Shown here in pieces: positions 1 to 7,431 of a stretch of DNA of 64,000 bases; position 1 is the stretch's first letter; every line of letters starts with the position of its first letter. Source of the DNA: Chryseobacterium viscerum (GTDB lineage: Bacteria; Bacteroidota; Bacteroidia; Flavobacteriales; Weeksellaceae); assembly GCF_025949665.1 (NCBI RefSeq), contig NZ_JAPDFT010000001.1, positions 2,046,001 through 2,110,000 of the forward strand. Direction: 5' to 3'. The notes under the pieces are model-generated. The model saw nothing but the letters and a program-made list of their open reading frames with translations, made no database searches and was not told the origin of the DNA. The translations under genes were made by a program, and so were the position numbers.

Positions 1-1026
1 GACCTTATCGTAGGAAATGCAATGCCGGAAGCTGAACAAGGGCTGAACGTTGCACGTTTGATCTCTTTAATGGGATTAAATACGGATAAAGTTCCGGGGG
101 TAACCGTCAACAGATATTGTGCTTCAGGAAGCGAGGCCATTGCTATTGCTTCTGCAAAAATTCAGGCTGGAATGGCAGATTGTATCATCGCTGGTGGTAC
201 AGAATCAATGTCATACATTCCAATGGGAGGTTACAAACCGGTTCCTGAAACGGATATTGCAAAAACAAACCCGGATTACTACTGGGGAATGGGTTACACT
301 GCGGAAGAAGTAGCAAAACAATATAATATTACGAGAGAAGAGCAGGATCAGTTTGCTTTTGAATCTCATATGAAAGCTTTAAAAGCCAATCAGGAAGGAA
401 AATTTGCCAACCAGATTGTTCCGATTCCTGTAGAATATAACTTCCTGGATGAAAATCAGAAACTGCAGACAAAAAAGTTTGATTTTTCAATAGATGAAGG
501 CCCAAGAGCAGACACTTCTTTAGCTGGCCTAGCAAAATTAAGACCTGTATTTGCCAACGGAGGAAGCGTAACAGCCGGAAACTCTTCCCAAATGAGTGAC
601 GGAGCAGCTTTTGTAATGGTAATGAGTGAAGAAATGGTCAAAGAATTAGCACTGGAGCCTGAAGCTAGATTAGTAGCTTATGCTGCTGCAGGACTTGAAC
701 CTAGAATCATGGGAATGGGACCTATTTATGCTATTCCTAAGGCATTAAAACAAGCAGGATTAGAACTAAAAGATATCGACCTGATCGAGCTTAATGAAGC
801 TTTTGCCTCCCAATCTGTTGCCATCAAAAAAGAATTAGGTTTAAATCCTGATATCTTAAACGTAAACGGAGGAGCCATTGCACTTGGACACCCGCTGGGA
901 TGTACAGGAACAAAGCTAACGGTTCAACTTCTTGATGAAATGAGAAGAAGAGGCAACAAATACGGAATGGTTTCCATGTGTGTGGGAACAGGGCAAGGAG
1001 CGGCTTCTATTTTTGAACTACTTTAA
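1..1026 (+). CDS. fadA: acetyl-CoA C-acyltransferase (thiolase), 5'-truncated
   Basis: Last step of fatty-acid beta-oxidation: thiolytic cleavage of 3-ketoacyl-CoA to acetyl-CoA and a shortened acyl-CoA, in the cytoplasm. The reading frame is open from base 1, so the N-terminus lies outside the window and the ATG at 22 is internal. Seen: the nucleophile region NRYCASGSEAIA, the glycine-rich AGGTESMS, the GGAIALGHPLGCTGT histidine loop and the final CVGTGQGAA cysteine loop, which are the three thiolase catalytic blocks. It lies upstream of an acyl-CoA dehydrogenase on the same strand; in relatives a 3-hydroxyacyl-CoA dehydrogenase usually precedes it, so a fad operon is likely (inference). The long-chain specificity of FadA/FadI type is assumed from context. 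A second thiolase lies at 42990-44165. Confidence 0.93.
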   Translation, partial: DLIVGNAMPEAEQGLNVARLISLMGLNTDKVPGVTVNRYCASGSEAIAIASAKIQAGMADCIIAGGTESMSYIPMGGYKPVPETDIAKTNPDYYWGMGYTAEEVAKQYNITREEQDQFAFESHMKALKANQEGKFANQIVPIPVEYNFLDENQKLQTKKFDFSIDEGPRADTSLAGLAKLRPVFANGGSVTAGNSSQMSDGAAFVMVMSEEMVKELALEPEARLVAYAAAGLEPRIMGMGPIYAIPKALKQAGLELKDIDLIELNEAFASQSVAIKKELGLNPDILNVNGGAIALGHPLGCTGTKLTVQLLDEMRRRGNKYGMVSMCVGTGQGAASIFELL

Positions 1027-1032
1027 TTAATT

Positions 1033-1060
1033 ATAGATTTTAAATTATAAATTTTAGATG
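1033..1060 (-). repeat. left heptamer array, inverted partner of 1431-1458
   Basis: Read on the minus strand this is four consecutive 7-bp units, CATCTAA AATTTAT AATTTAA AATCTAT. The 29 bases 1031-1059 are the reverse complement of 1432-1460 with 25 matches. It begins 7 bp after the thiolase stop and ends 2 bp before the ATG of the four-helix-bundle gene, so the pair brackets that gene closely. Confidence 0.75.
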
Positions 1061-1062
1061 TA

Positions 1063-1419
1063 ATGGGTTTCAAAGAAGACAATTTGATCCAAATAAAAAC
1101 TTTTGATTTTGCCTTAAGAATAATTAAATTTTATACTGTGTGTAAATCTCAAAACGAGTTTATTTTATCAAAACAAATTCTTCGTTCTGGAACTTCTATT
1201 GGAGCAAATGTAGAAGAAGCTATAGCTGCTCAATCTAAAAAAGATTTTATATCAAAGCTTTCTATTGCAAATAAAGAAGCGAGAGAAACAAGATATTGGC
1301 TGAAACTTTATGATTCTTCAAATCTTGTTCAAATTGAGATTAATTCATATTTAAAAGACATTGAAATGATCATTAATATTTTGACTAAAATCATTAAAAC
1401 ATCATCTGAAAATTTATAA
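1063..1419 (+). CDS. four-helix-bundle protein (23S rRNA intervening-sequence protein family)
   Basis: 118-residue all-alpha protein. Seen: the family-typical stretch LSKQILRSGTSIGANVEEA and the following helix with KEARETRYWLKLL-like pattern (KEARETRYWLKLYD). This matches the family first described as ORFs inside 23S rRNA intervening sequences and related to Avd proteins of diversity-generating retroelements; those form pentameric barrels that bind nucleic acid. The role of free-standing copies is not known. The gene splits a thiolase/acyl-CoA dehydrogenase pair and lies between inverted heptamer arrays at 1033-1060 and 1431-1458, which suggests it arrived as a unit. Its codon use is more AT-rich than its neighbours. 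Family call is confident, function is not. Confidence 0.85.
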   Translation: MGFKEDNLIQIKTFDFALRIIKFYTVCKSQNEFILSKQILRSGTSIGANVEEAIAAQSKKDFISKLSIANKEARETRYWLKLYDSSNLVQIEINSYLKDIEMIINILTKIIKTSSENL

Positions 1420-1430
1420 CAATAAAATCT

Positions 1431-1458
1431 AATTTAAAATTTATAATCTAAAATTTAA
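1431..1458 (+). repeat. right heptamer array, inverted partner of 1033-1060
   Basis: Four consecutive 7-bp units AATTTAA AATTTAT AATCTAA AATTTAA, starting 11 bp after the stop of the four-helix-bundle gene and ending 11 bp before the acyl-CoA dehydrogenase ATG. A degenerate fifth unit AATAATA follows. Confidence 0.75.
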
Positions 1459-1469
1459 AATAATAACAA

Positions 1470-3248
1470 ATGAGCAATATACTTAAAGGCGGGGAATTCC
1501 TAATCAAACAAATTCCTGCAAACGAAATTTTCAGTATTGAAGAACTGAACGAAGAGCAAAAGATGCTTCGTGATTCAGCAAAAGAATTCATAGACAGAGA
1601 GGTAGTTCCTCAAAGAGAGCGTTTTGAAAAGAAAGATTATGCATTTACTGAAGAGACAATGCGTAAATTGGGTGATATGGGATTGTTGGGAATTGCTGTT
1701 CCTGAAGAATACGGAGGTCTTGGAATGGGATTTGTAACCACAATGCTTGCCTGCGATTATATTTCCGGAACTACGGGTTCATTAGCAACGGCTTATGGAG
1801 CACATACAGGAATCGGAACTCTTCCTATCGTTCTTTACGGAACTGAAGAGCAAAAGAAAAAATACCTTCCGGATTTAGCAACAGGAGCTAAGTTTGGAGC
1901 TTACTGTCTGACAGAGCCGGATGCCGGTTCTGATGCCAACTCAGGAAAAACAAGAGCAAAACTTTCCGAAGACGGAAAACATTACATCATTAATGGTCAG
2001 AAAATGTGGATTTCTAATGCAGGATTTGCAGATACATTTACATTATTCGCTAAAATTGATGATGATAAAAATATCACAGGTTTCGTCATCAACAGATCTG
2101 AACTTGAAAACCCTGAAAGTCTAACTTTCGGAGAAGAAGAGCACAAATTAGGTATCCGTGCTTCTTCTACCCGTCAGGTTTTCTTCAATGATATGAAAAT
2201 CCCTGTGGAAAATCTTTTAGGAGAAAGAAACAATGGTTTCAAAATCGCTTTAAATGCATTGAACGTAGGCCGTATCAAATTGGCTGCAGCTTGTCTTGAT
2301 GCACAAAGAAGAATCTTAAACCACTCTATCCAGTACTCTAATGAAAGAAAACAGTTTGGTGTTTCTATTTCTACTTTCGGAGCAATCAGAAAGAAACTTG
2401 CTGAAATGGCAACGGGAGTTTTCGTAAGTGAGGCAGGTTCTTACAGAGCGGCTAAAAATGTTCAGGATAAAATAGATGAATTAGTAGCAAGTGGATTAAG
2501 CCACCAGGAAGCAGAATTGAAAGGTGTAGAAGAATTCGCTGTAGAATGTTCAATCCTTAAAGTATTCGTTTCTGACCTTGCTCAGCATACAGCAGATGAA
2601 GGAATTCAGGTATACGGTGGTATGGGGTTCTCTGAAGATACTCCTATGGAAGCTGCATGGAGAGATTCAAGAATTTCAAGAATCTATGAAGGTACCAATG
2701 AAATCAACAGATTATTAGCTGTAGGAATGCTTATCAAGCGAGCAATGAAAGGTGAATTAGATCTTTTATCTCCTGCAATGGCAATCAGCAAAGAATTGAT
2801 GGGTATCCCTTCATTTGAAGTTCCTGATTATTCAGAATTCATGAGTGAGGAAAAAGCAATTATTGCCAATCTTAAGAAAGTATTCCTGATGGTTTCCGGA
2901 GCTGCACTTCAGAAATTCATGATGGATATTGAGAAACAACAGCACTTATTATTGAATGCTTCTGAAATCCTAAACCAGATTTATATGGCAGAATCTGCAG
3001 TATTAAGAGCTGAGAAACACTTCTCACCTGAATCTGTAGAAGCAGCTATGGCACAATTGAACCTTTACAAAGCAGTTGAGAAAATCATCACAGCCGCTAA
3101 AGAAGGAATCATTTCTTTCGCTGAAGGAGATGAACAGAGAATGATGCTTTCCGGATTAAGAAGATTCACGAAGTATACCAACCATCCGAATGTAGTAGCT
3201 TTAACTGAAAAAGTGGCGGCTCACTATATCGAGAAAGGAGCTTATTAG
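1470..3248 (+). CDS. acyl-CoA dehydrogenase
   Basis: 592-residue FAD-dependent acyl-CoA dehydrogenase that introduces the trans-2 double bond in beta-oxidation and passes electrons to ETF. Seen: the FAD/substrate block CLTEPDAGSDANSG around residue 150, WISNAGFADTFT, the second signature with QVYGGMGFSEDTP, and RIYEGTNEINR, where the Glu is the usual catalytic base. Classical enzymes are about 380-400 residues; the extra C-terminal 170 residues are helical and resemble the VLCAD/FadE-type extension. The start MSNILKGGEF gives the normal N-terminal linker. It would directly follow the thiolase if the four-helix-bundle insertion were removed. A strong terminator at 3274-3304 ends the unit. Confidence 0.95.
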   Translation: MSNILKGGEFLIKQIPANEIFSIEELNEEQKMLRDSAKEFIDREVVPQRERFEKKDYAFTEETMRKLGDMGLLGIAVPEEYGGLGMGFVTTMLACDYISGTTGSLATAYGAHTGIGTLPIVLYGTEEQKKKYLPDLATGAKFGAYCLTEPDAGSDANSGKTRAKLSEDGKHYIINGQKMWISNAGFADTFTLFAKIDDDKNITGFVINRSELENPESLTFGEEEHKLGIRASSTRQVFFNDMKIPVENLLGERNNGFKIALNALNVGRIKLAAACLDAQRRILNHSIQYSNERKQFGVSISTFGAIRKKLAEMATGVFVSEAGSYRAAKNVQDKIDELVASGLSHQEAELKGVEEFAVECSILKVFVSDLAQHTADEGIQVYGGMGFSEDTPMEAAWRDSRISRIYEGTNEINRLLAVGMLIKRAMKGELDLLSPAMAISKELMGIPSFEVPDYSEFMSEEKAIIANLKKVFLMVSGAALQKFMMDIEKQQHLLLNASEILNQIYMAESAVLRAEKHFSPESVEAAMAQLNLYKAVEKIITAAKEGIISFAEGDEQRMMLSGLRRFTKYTNHPNVVALTEKVAAHYIEKGAY

Positions 3249-3273
3249 TCTTTAATAACATAAATTTGATTTA

Positions 3274-3304
3274 GCGTCTCAATTTTTGAGGCGCTTTTAT
3301 TTTT
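3274..3304 (+). terminator. rho-independent terminator after acyl-CoA dehydrogenase
   Basis: Stem GCGTCTCA / TGAGGCGC (8 bp, one G-T wobble) with a 5-base loop, followed by TTTTATTTTT. It starts 25 bp after the stop codon. Confidence 0.85.
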
Positions 3305-3396
3305 ACCTGTGCTTATTGTTATTACCATTGAATTTACTGAGATTCAGTGGTTTTATTCAAAAAAAAATATTATTTTTATTTAAAATTAAATAACAC

Positions 3397-3708
3397 ATGA
3401 AAATTATATTATTTCCCTTACTCCTTATATCGGCCGCTTTGACGGCACAAAAAAGAGATAAATTAATATCTTTTCATAAAGCAGATACCTTAAAAATTCA
3501 GAATAAAGATTTGCTAAAAAATTTTGAACTGACTTCAACTCATCATCAGAAAGGGCTTTATAAAATATTGATCAAAAAACCTAGTGACACTATGGTCTAT
3601 CTGGCTTTGCAAGACCCCGAAAAGGACTATTCGCAATACAAAATTTTAAACGCCATTACCCCAAACAAAATCCAGATGAATCCTAAAAAACTAATACCAT
3701 CTAAATAA
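3397..3708 (+). CDS. small secreted protein of unknown function
   Basis: 103 residues. The N-terminus MKIILFPLLLISAALTAQ is a clear Sec signal peptide with a probable cut after TAQ, so the mature 85-residue protein is periplasmic or secreted. The rest is Lys-rich with no motif I recognise (KRDKLISFHKADTL near the start). It is 17 bp upstream of a YegP-like gene on the same strand and may be co-transcribed. It follows a 90-bp AT-rich gap after the fad terminator. No function assigned. Confidence 0.7.
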   Translation: MKIILFPLLLISAALTAQKRDKLISFHKADTLKIQNKDLLKNFELTSTHHQKGLYKILIKKPSDTMVYLALQDPEKDYSQYKILNAITPNKIQMNPKKLIPSK

Positions 3709-3725
3709 TCACAAAAACTATTATC

Positions 3726-4061
3726 ATGGGAAAATTTATTATCTCTAAAAGAACAAACGGAGACTTTCAGTTTAACCTCAAAGCAGGAAACGGACAGGTT
3801 ATTTTAACCAGCCAGGGCTACAGCACAAAACCATCATGCGAAAACGGAATAGGATCTGTAAAGACCTATTCACAGGAAGATTCAAAATTTGAAAGAAATA
3901 CTGCCAAAGACGGCAGATGTTATTTCAATCTAAAGGCAGGAAACGGACAGATCATAGGAACCAGCCAGATGTATGAATCTGACAACGGCATGGAAAACGG
4001 AATAGAATCTGTAAAAAACAATGCTCCACACGCTCACGTAGAGGATGAAACAAATCTTTGA
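3726..4061 (+). CDS. YegP family protein with two DUF1508 repeats
   Basis: 111-residue cytoplasmic protein built of two tandem repeats of about 50 residues. Each holds the DUF1508 signature, FNLKAGNGQVILTSQGY and FNLKAGNGQIIGTSQMY, followed by ENGI(G/E)SVK. The duplicated copies are also close at DNA level. E. coli YegP has the same two-repeat layout; its role is unknown. The C-terminal tail APHAHVEDETNL is acidic. No signal peptide, so it is not exported with the neighbouring secreted protein. Confidence 0.88.
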   Translation: MGKFIISKRTNGDFQFNLKAGNGQVILTSQGYSTKPSCENGIGSVKTYSQEDSKFERNTAKDGRCYFNLKAGNGQIIGTSQMYESDNGMENGIESVKNNAPHAHVEDETNL

Positions 4062-4141
4062 ATTGAATTGAAATAATCTTGATAAAAATGTCTTATTTTT
4101 TTAAGGCATTTTTTATTTTTGTACTCTATTTTTCATTAGAA

Positions 4142-4588
4142 ATGACAAAAGAAGAATTACTGAATAGAGCAATCAAAATTGCCGACAAAGCCCATAAAGG
4201 ACAAACCGATAAATATCATGCCCCTTACATAGCCCACGTAATGCGTGTAATGAATTATGGTAAAACACTGGACGAAAAAATCGTTGGAGTACTGCATGAC
4301 GTAGTAGAAGACCATCCGGAGGAATTCAGTCTGGATTATTTAAGGTCTGAAGGGTTTCCTGAATATATCATTTTTGCTATCAGCTGTCTTACAAAATTTG
4401 ATCCGGAAGAAGATTATGATGATTTCATTAAAAGAACAGAAAGATCTTTGCTCTCTGTTGCTGTAAAACTGAATGATCTTCGTGACAATATGGACCTTAG
4501 AAGAGTAAACAGAGAACTTACGCCTAAGGATATTAAAAGATTCAACAAATATCTGAAAGCCTATCGTTATCTGATAGAGAAATATTAA
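4142..4588 (+). CDS. HD-domain protein, small alarmone hydrolase-like
   Basis: 148 residues covering only the SpoT-like HD hydrolase fold. Seen: KAHKGQTDKYHAPYIAHVMRV, the metal-binding VGVLHDVVED and a later LNDLRDNMDL that corresponds to the KLAD(R/K)LHN block of RelA/SpoT hydrolase domains. No synthetase, TGS or ACT domain is present, so the likely role is hydrolysis of (p)ppGpp or another nucleotide, as in MESH1-type enzymes (inference from family). An in-frame TTG at 4079 would add 21 mostly hydrophobic residues, but the conserved fold begins just after the ATG at 4142, and a TAnnTTTG match (4114-4121) lies between the two starts. The M48 peptidase begins 10 bp downstream. Confidence 0.82.
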   Translation: MTKEELLNRAIKIADKAHKGQTDKYHAPYIAHVMRVMNYGKTLDEKIVGVLHDVVEDHPEEFSLDYLRSEGFPEYIIFAISCLTKFDPEEDYDDFIKRTERSLLSVAVKLNDLRDNMDLRRVNRELTPKDIKRFNKYLKAYRYLIEKY

Positions 4589-4598
4589 TAAAAAACAC

Positions 4599-6647
4599 AT
4601 GACTAATAACCTTCCTAAAATTTCATCAGCTTATCAATCCAAGCTGGTCTCTGCTATTGTATCTATTTCGGGTTTTTTCCTGATTTATCTGATACTTATA
4701 CTCGCATCTCTCCTGATGATATTCTTATTAGGATATGGGGCAATAAAGCTGTTAAGTGTTTCTCTCAACTACTTCACAGTTTTTGGTGCAGCAGGATTAT
4801 TAAGTGTTGGAGTTTTTGTGTTTATATTTCTTGTTAAATTCATTTTTAAAAAGACGCATTACAGCACCCGCCACCTGATAGAAGTCAACAGATCCCACCA
4901 GCCTGCGCTGTTTGCCATTATTGATGAAATTGTAGCTGAAACCAAAGTAAAAGCTCCACAAAAAGTTTTTCTTTCACCCGACGTGAATGCCAGTGTAAGC
5001 TATAACTCTGTTTTCTGGAGTATGTTTTTACCGGTAAAGAAAAATCTGACGATTGGGGTTGGGCTTATCAATTCAACCAGTGTAGGAGAATTAAGAACTA
5101 TTTTAGCCCATGAATTTGGACATTTCTCTCAAAAAAGCATGAAGGTGGGTGGCTATGTGAATCAGGCTGAAAAAATAATTTTTGAAACGGTTTACAATAA
5201 TAAAGAGTATGAAAATTTTATATTGGAATTTTCGGGAGGCAATGCCGTTTTTAAAATTTTTGGTCTGATATCAGTCAGTTTCATCAATGCATTTCAATCT
5301 GTTCTTAAAAGTATTTCAAATTTTCTTTTCAAAAATCATGCATCTCTCCAGAGAGAAATGGAATACCATGCTGATGCAATTTCAACCTTTATTACCAATC
5401 CTCAAGAGCAGGCTTCATCTTTACTAAGGCTTGAATTGAGTGATGCAGCTTTTAATTATTCTTTTAATTTTTATGTTGAAAGCCAGCAAAAATATCTTCC
5501 AAAGGATCTTTATAAGAACCAGATTTCTTTAATGAAAATTTTATGTGAAAGAAATAATCATCCTTATGTAAACGGACTTCCTAAAATAGATGCCGAAGAT
5601 CTTACCCGATATAATAAATCCAGAATAGAAATTGAAGATCAATGGACTTCACATCCCGATATCCTGAAAAGAATTGAAAGGATTAAAACAAATAAAACCA
5701 GAAATACCGCTGCAGACCACAGATATGCAAAAGAAATCATCAGTGGTTTTGATAATATCTGCGAAATAATGACCGCCAAATTTCTTACTTTACGCAGTGT
5801 AAAAAATGTAGGAGAAGTAATAGATGATGAAAGCTTTATAAAACTCTATCTGGATAATAATACCTATCAAACTTTCAGCTCAGATTTTAACGGATATTAC
5901 GAAAGACATAATCCTATTGTAGAAAATATTGAGTCTTTAATTTCAAGTTCTCCACCTCATCAAGATTCCGATCTTTTCAGTGATAAAAAAGTATCTTTAG
6001 TCTACGAGAAATCCGGAATAGAGAGTGATATACAGACTCTGCAATACCTGGTGTCTTATCCTAAAGAAATAAAAACCTTTAGATTTGATGGCAGTCTATA
6101 CAAAGCAAAAGATGCAGGAAATCTTATTCCTGATCTGGAAAATGAACTGAAAAAGGTACAAGAAGAGCTTCTGGAAAATGACAAAGCTATCTTTCAGCAT
6201 TATTACCATATTTCTAATGAGGATCTGAAAAAAGACCTGCTCGCCAAGTATAAAAACCTGGCAGTCATAGATAAGGAATTTGATGATTTCCAGAAAAGCC
6301 TTAATGAGTTCACCGTATATCTGCAGTTCATGGCAGTCACTTTACCCTTTGACGAAATCCGTAAACATAGAGCTAAACTATTAAAAGCAGAAGAACCCTT
6401 TAAACAAAAAACCAGGGAACTTCTTGAAAATTCAGCTTATAAGGAAGCCTTAACCGATGAAGATAAAACCCTTTTACAGGAATTTGTAGATTCTGAATAT
6501 ATTTACTTCAACAAAGACCAATATCTTGAGCATGAAGTAAGTGCTGTATCTTTGCTGATTGAAAAATATAGGGCATTACTCAATGATCACTATCTTAATT
6601 CTAAACTGGATTTATTAAACTTTCAGTCAAGTTTAAATAAGAATTAA
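4599..6647 (+). CDS. M48 family membrane metallopeptidase
   Basis: 682-residue zinc protease. Two hydrophobic segments near residues 15-40 and 55-80 anchor it in the inner membrane. The zinc motif HEFGH (in TILAHEFGHFSQKS, about residue 170) and the downstream EYHADAIS give the HExxH and third-ligand glutamate of M48. The 400-residue C-terminal part is helical and charged without a domain I recognise; classic HtpX is about 290 residues, so this is a long version known in Bacteroidota. It starts 10 bp after the HD gene, suggesting an operon. Its stop overlaps by 4 bp, tail to tail, with the DUF2490 gene. Confidence 0.9.
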   Translation: MTNNLPKISSAYQSKLVSAIVSISGFFLIYLILILASLLMIFLLGYGAIKLLSVSLNYFTVFGAAGLLSVGVFVFIFLVKFIFKKTHYSTRHLIEVNRSHQPALFAIIDEIVAETKVKAPQKVFLSPDVNASVSYNSVFWSMFLPVKKNLTIGVGLINSTSVGELRTILAHEFGHFSQKSMKVGGYVNQAEKIIFETVYNNKEYENFILEFSGGNAVFKIFGLISVSFINAFQSVLKSISNFLFKNHASLQREMEYHADAISTFITNPQEQASSLLRLELSDAAFNYSFNFYVESQQKYLPKDLYKNQISLMKILCERNNHPYVNGLPKIDAEDLTRYNKSRIEIEDQWTSHPDILKRIERIKTNKTRNTAADHRYAKEIISGFDNICEIMTAKFLTLRSVKNVGEVIDDESFIKLYLDNNTYQTFSSDFNGYYERHNPIVENIESLISSSPPHQDSDLFSDKKVSLVYEKSGIESDIQTLQYLVSYPKEIKTFRFDGSLYKAKDAGNLIPDLENELKKVQEELLENDKAIFQHYYHISNEDLKKDLLAKYKNLAVIDKEFDDFQKSLNEFTVYLQFMAVTLPFDEIRKHRAKLLKAEEPFKQKTRELLENSAYKEALTDEDKTLLQEFVDSEYIYFNKDQYLEHEVSAVSLLIEKYRALLNDHYLNSKLDLLNFQSSLNKN

Positions 6648-7360
6648 TCCGCACCAGGGAAATCGTAGGTCTTTGTGTGATGATCCGTTCCATCGATGTT
6701 GATGTTTAACGCAAGATAGACGAAATGTAAATTTTTGTTTCCTTTCGCTTCAAATTCACGCTGCCAAAGATATCCGCTCACGATTCCGAAGTAATCATCA
6801 ATCTGATAGCCAAAACCACCATAAACTCTGTTTCTGGCAAAACTAGGTTTCATCGGGCTTACAAAGAAGATTTCGTCATATGCATTAGCGAAGACAGTTC
6901 CTTTCTTAATGGTTTTGGAATTTAAAGGAACACTTACATTCAGACGGTATCTGTAACGCATTCTCTGGGAAGTCAGATCTGTTTTTGGCTCATAGAACCA
7001 GCTTTTTTCAACACGAAAACGGTTTTCAAACTTTACGATGCCTTTTTTAATATCAATGACATCCTGAAGCCATACTCTGAACTCCTCTCTGCTTAAGCTG
7101 TGCTCTTTATAGTTCACATATCTTCCCAATCCTACGAAAGGCTTGTGGTTTTTGGTAAGATTATACCCTATTCCCCCTTTTATCTCATAATAATCAGGAT
7201 AGGTATAATCTTCGTTGCCACGCATCTGCCCTTCTGCATAAAGGAAAAATTTCGGATGAAACTTATAGGTCAGAGTCACTGCATTGAAGCTGGAAATATG
7301 TTCCTGAGCTTTAAAAAAAGAAATTCCAAGTAGTAAACCTAGGCCTATAAGACGTTTCAT
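6644..7360 (-). CDS. DUF2490 family outer-membrane-like beta protein
   Basis: 238 residues from the chosen start. MKRLIGLGLLLGISFFKAQ is a Sec signal peptide; the remainder alternates aromatic beta strands (FNAVTLTYKFHPKFFLYAEGQ, RYRYRLNVSVPLNS) and ends without a lipobox, in keeping with DUF2490, a presumed outer-membrane barrel of unknown role. An upstream ATG at 7414 would add 18 residues, but it lies upstream of a TAnnTTTG box at 7373-7380 and would bury the signal peptide, so 7360 is preferred. It lies 71 bp downstream of a TonB receptor and may share its transcript. Confidence 0.85.
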   Translation of the reverse strand: MKRLIGLGLLLGISFFKAQEHISSFNAVTLTYKFHPKFFLYAEGQMRGNEDYTYPDYYEIKGGIGYNLTKNHKPFVGLGRYVNYKEHSLSREEFRVWLQDVIDIKKGIVKFENRFRVEKSWFYEPKTDLTSQRMRYRYRLNVSVPLNSKTIKKGTVFANAYDEIFFVSPMKPSFARNRVYGGFGYQIDDYFGIVSGYLWQREFEAKGNKNLHFVYLALNINIDGTDHHTKTYDFPGAD

Positions 7361-7372
7361 AAAAAATTTTTG

Positions 7373-7380
7373 CAAATGTA
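7373..7380 (-). promoter_or_regulatory. -7 box TACATTTG of DUF2490 gene
   Basis: Exact match to the Bacteroidota TAnnTTTG element, 12 bp upstream of the preferred ATG. No TTG lies at the usual 17-23 bp spacing, so this may be a weak internal promoter. Confidence 0.4.
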
Positions 7381-7431
7381 TATTTTTTAACAATTTGTTA
7401 ATATTAACTTTCATTAATATTGAATTAACAC

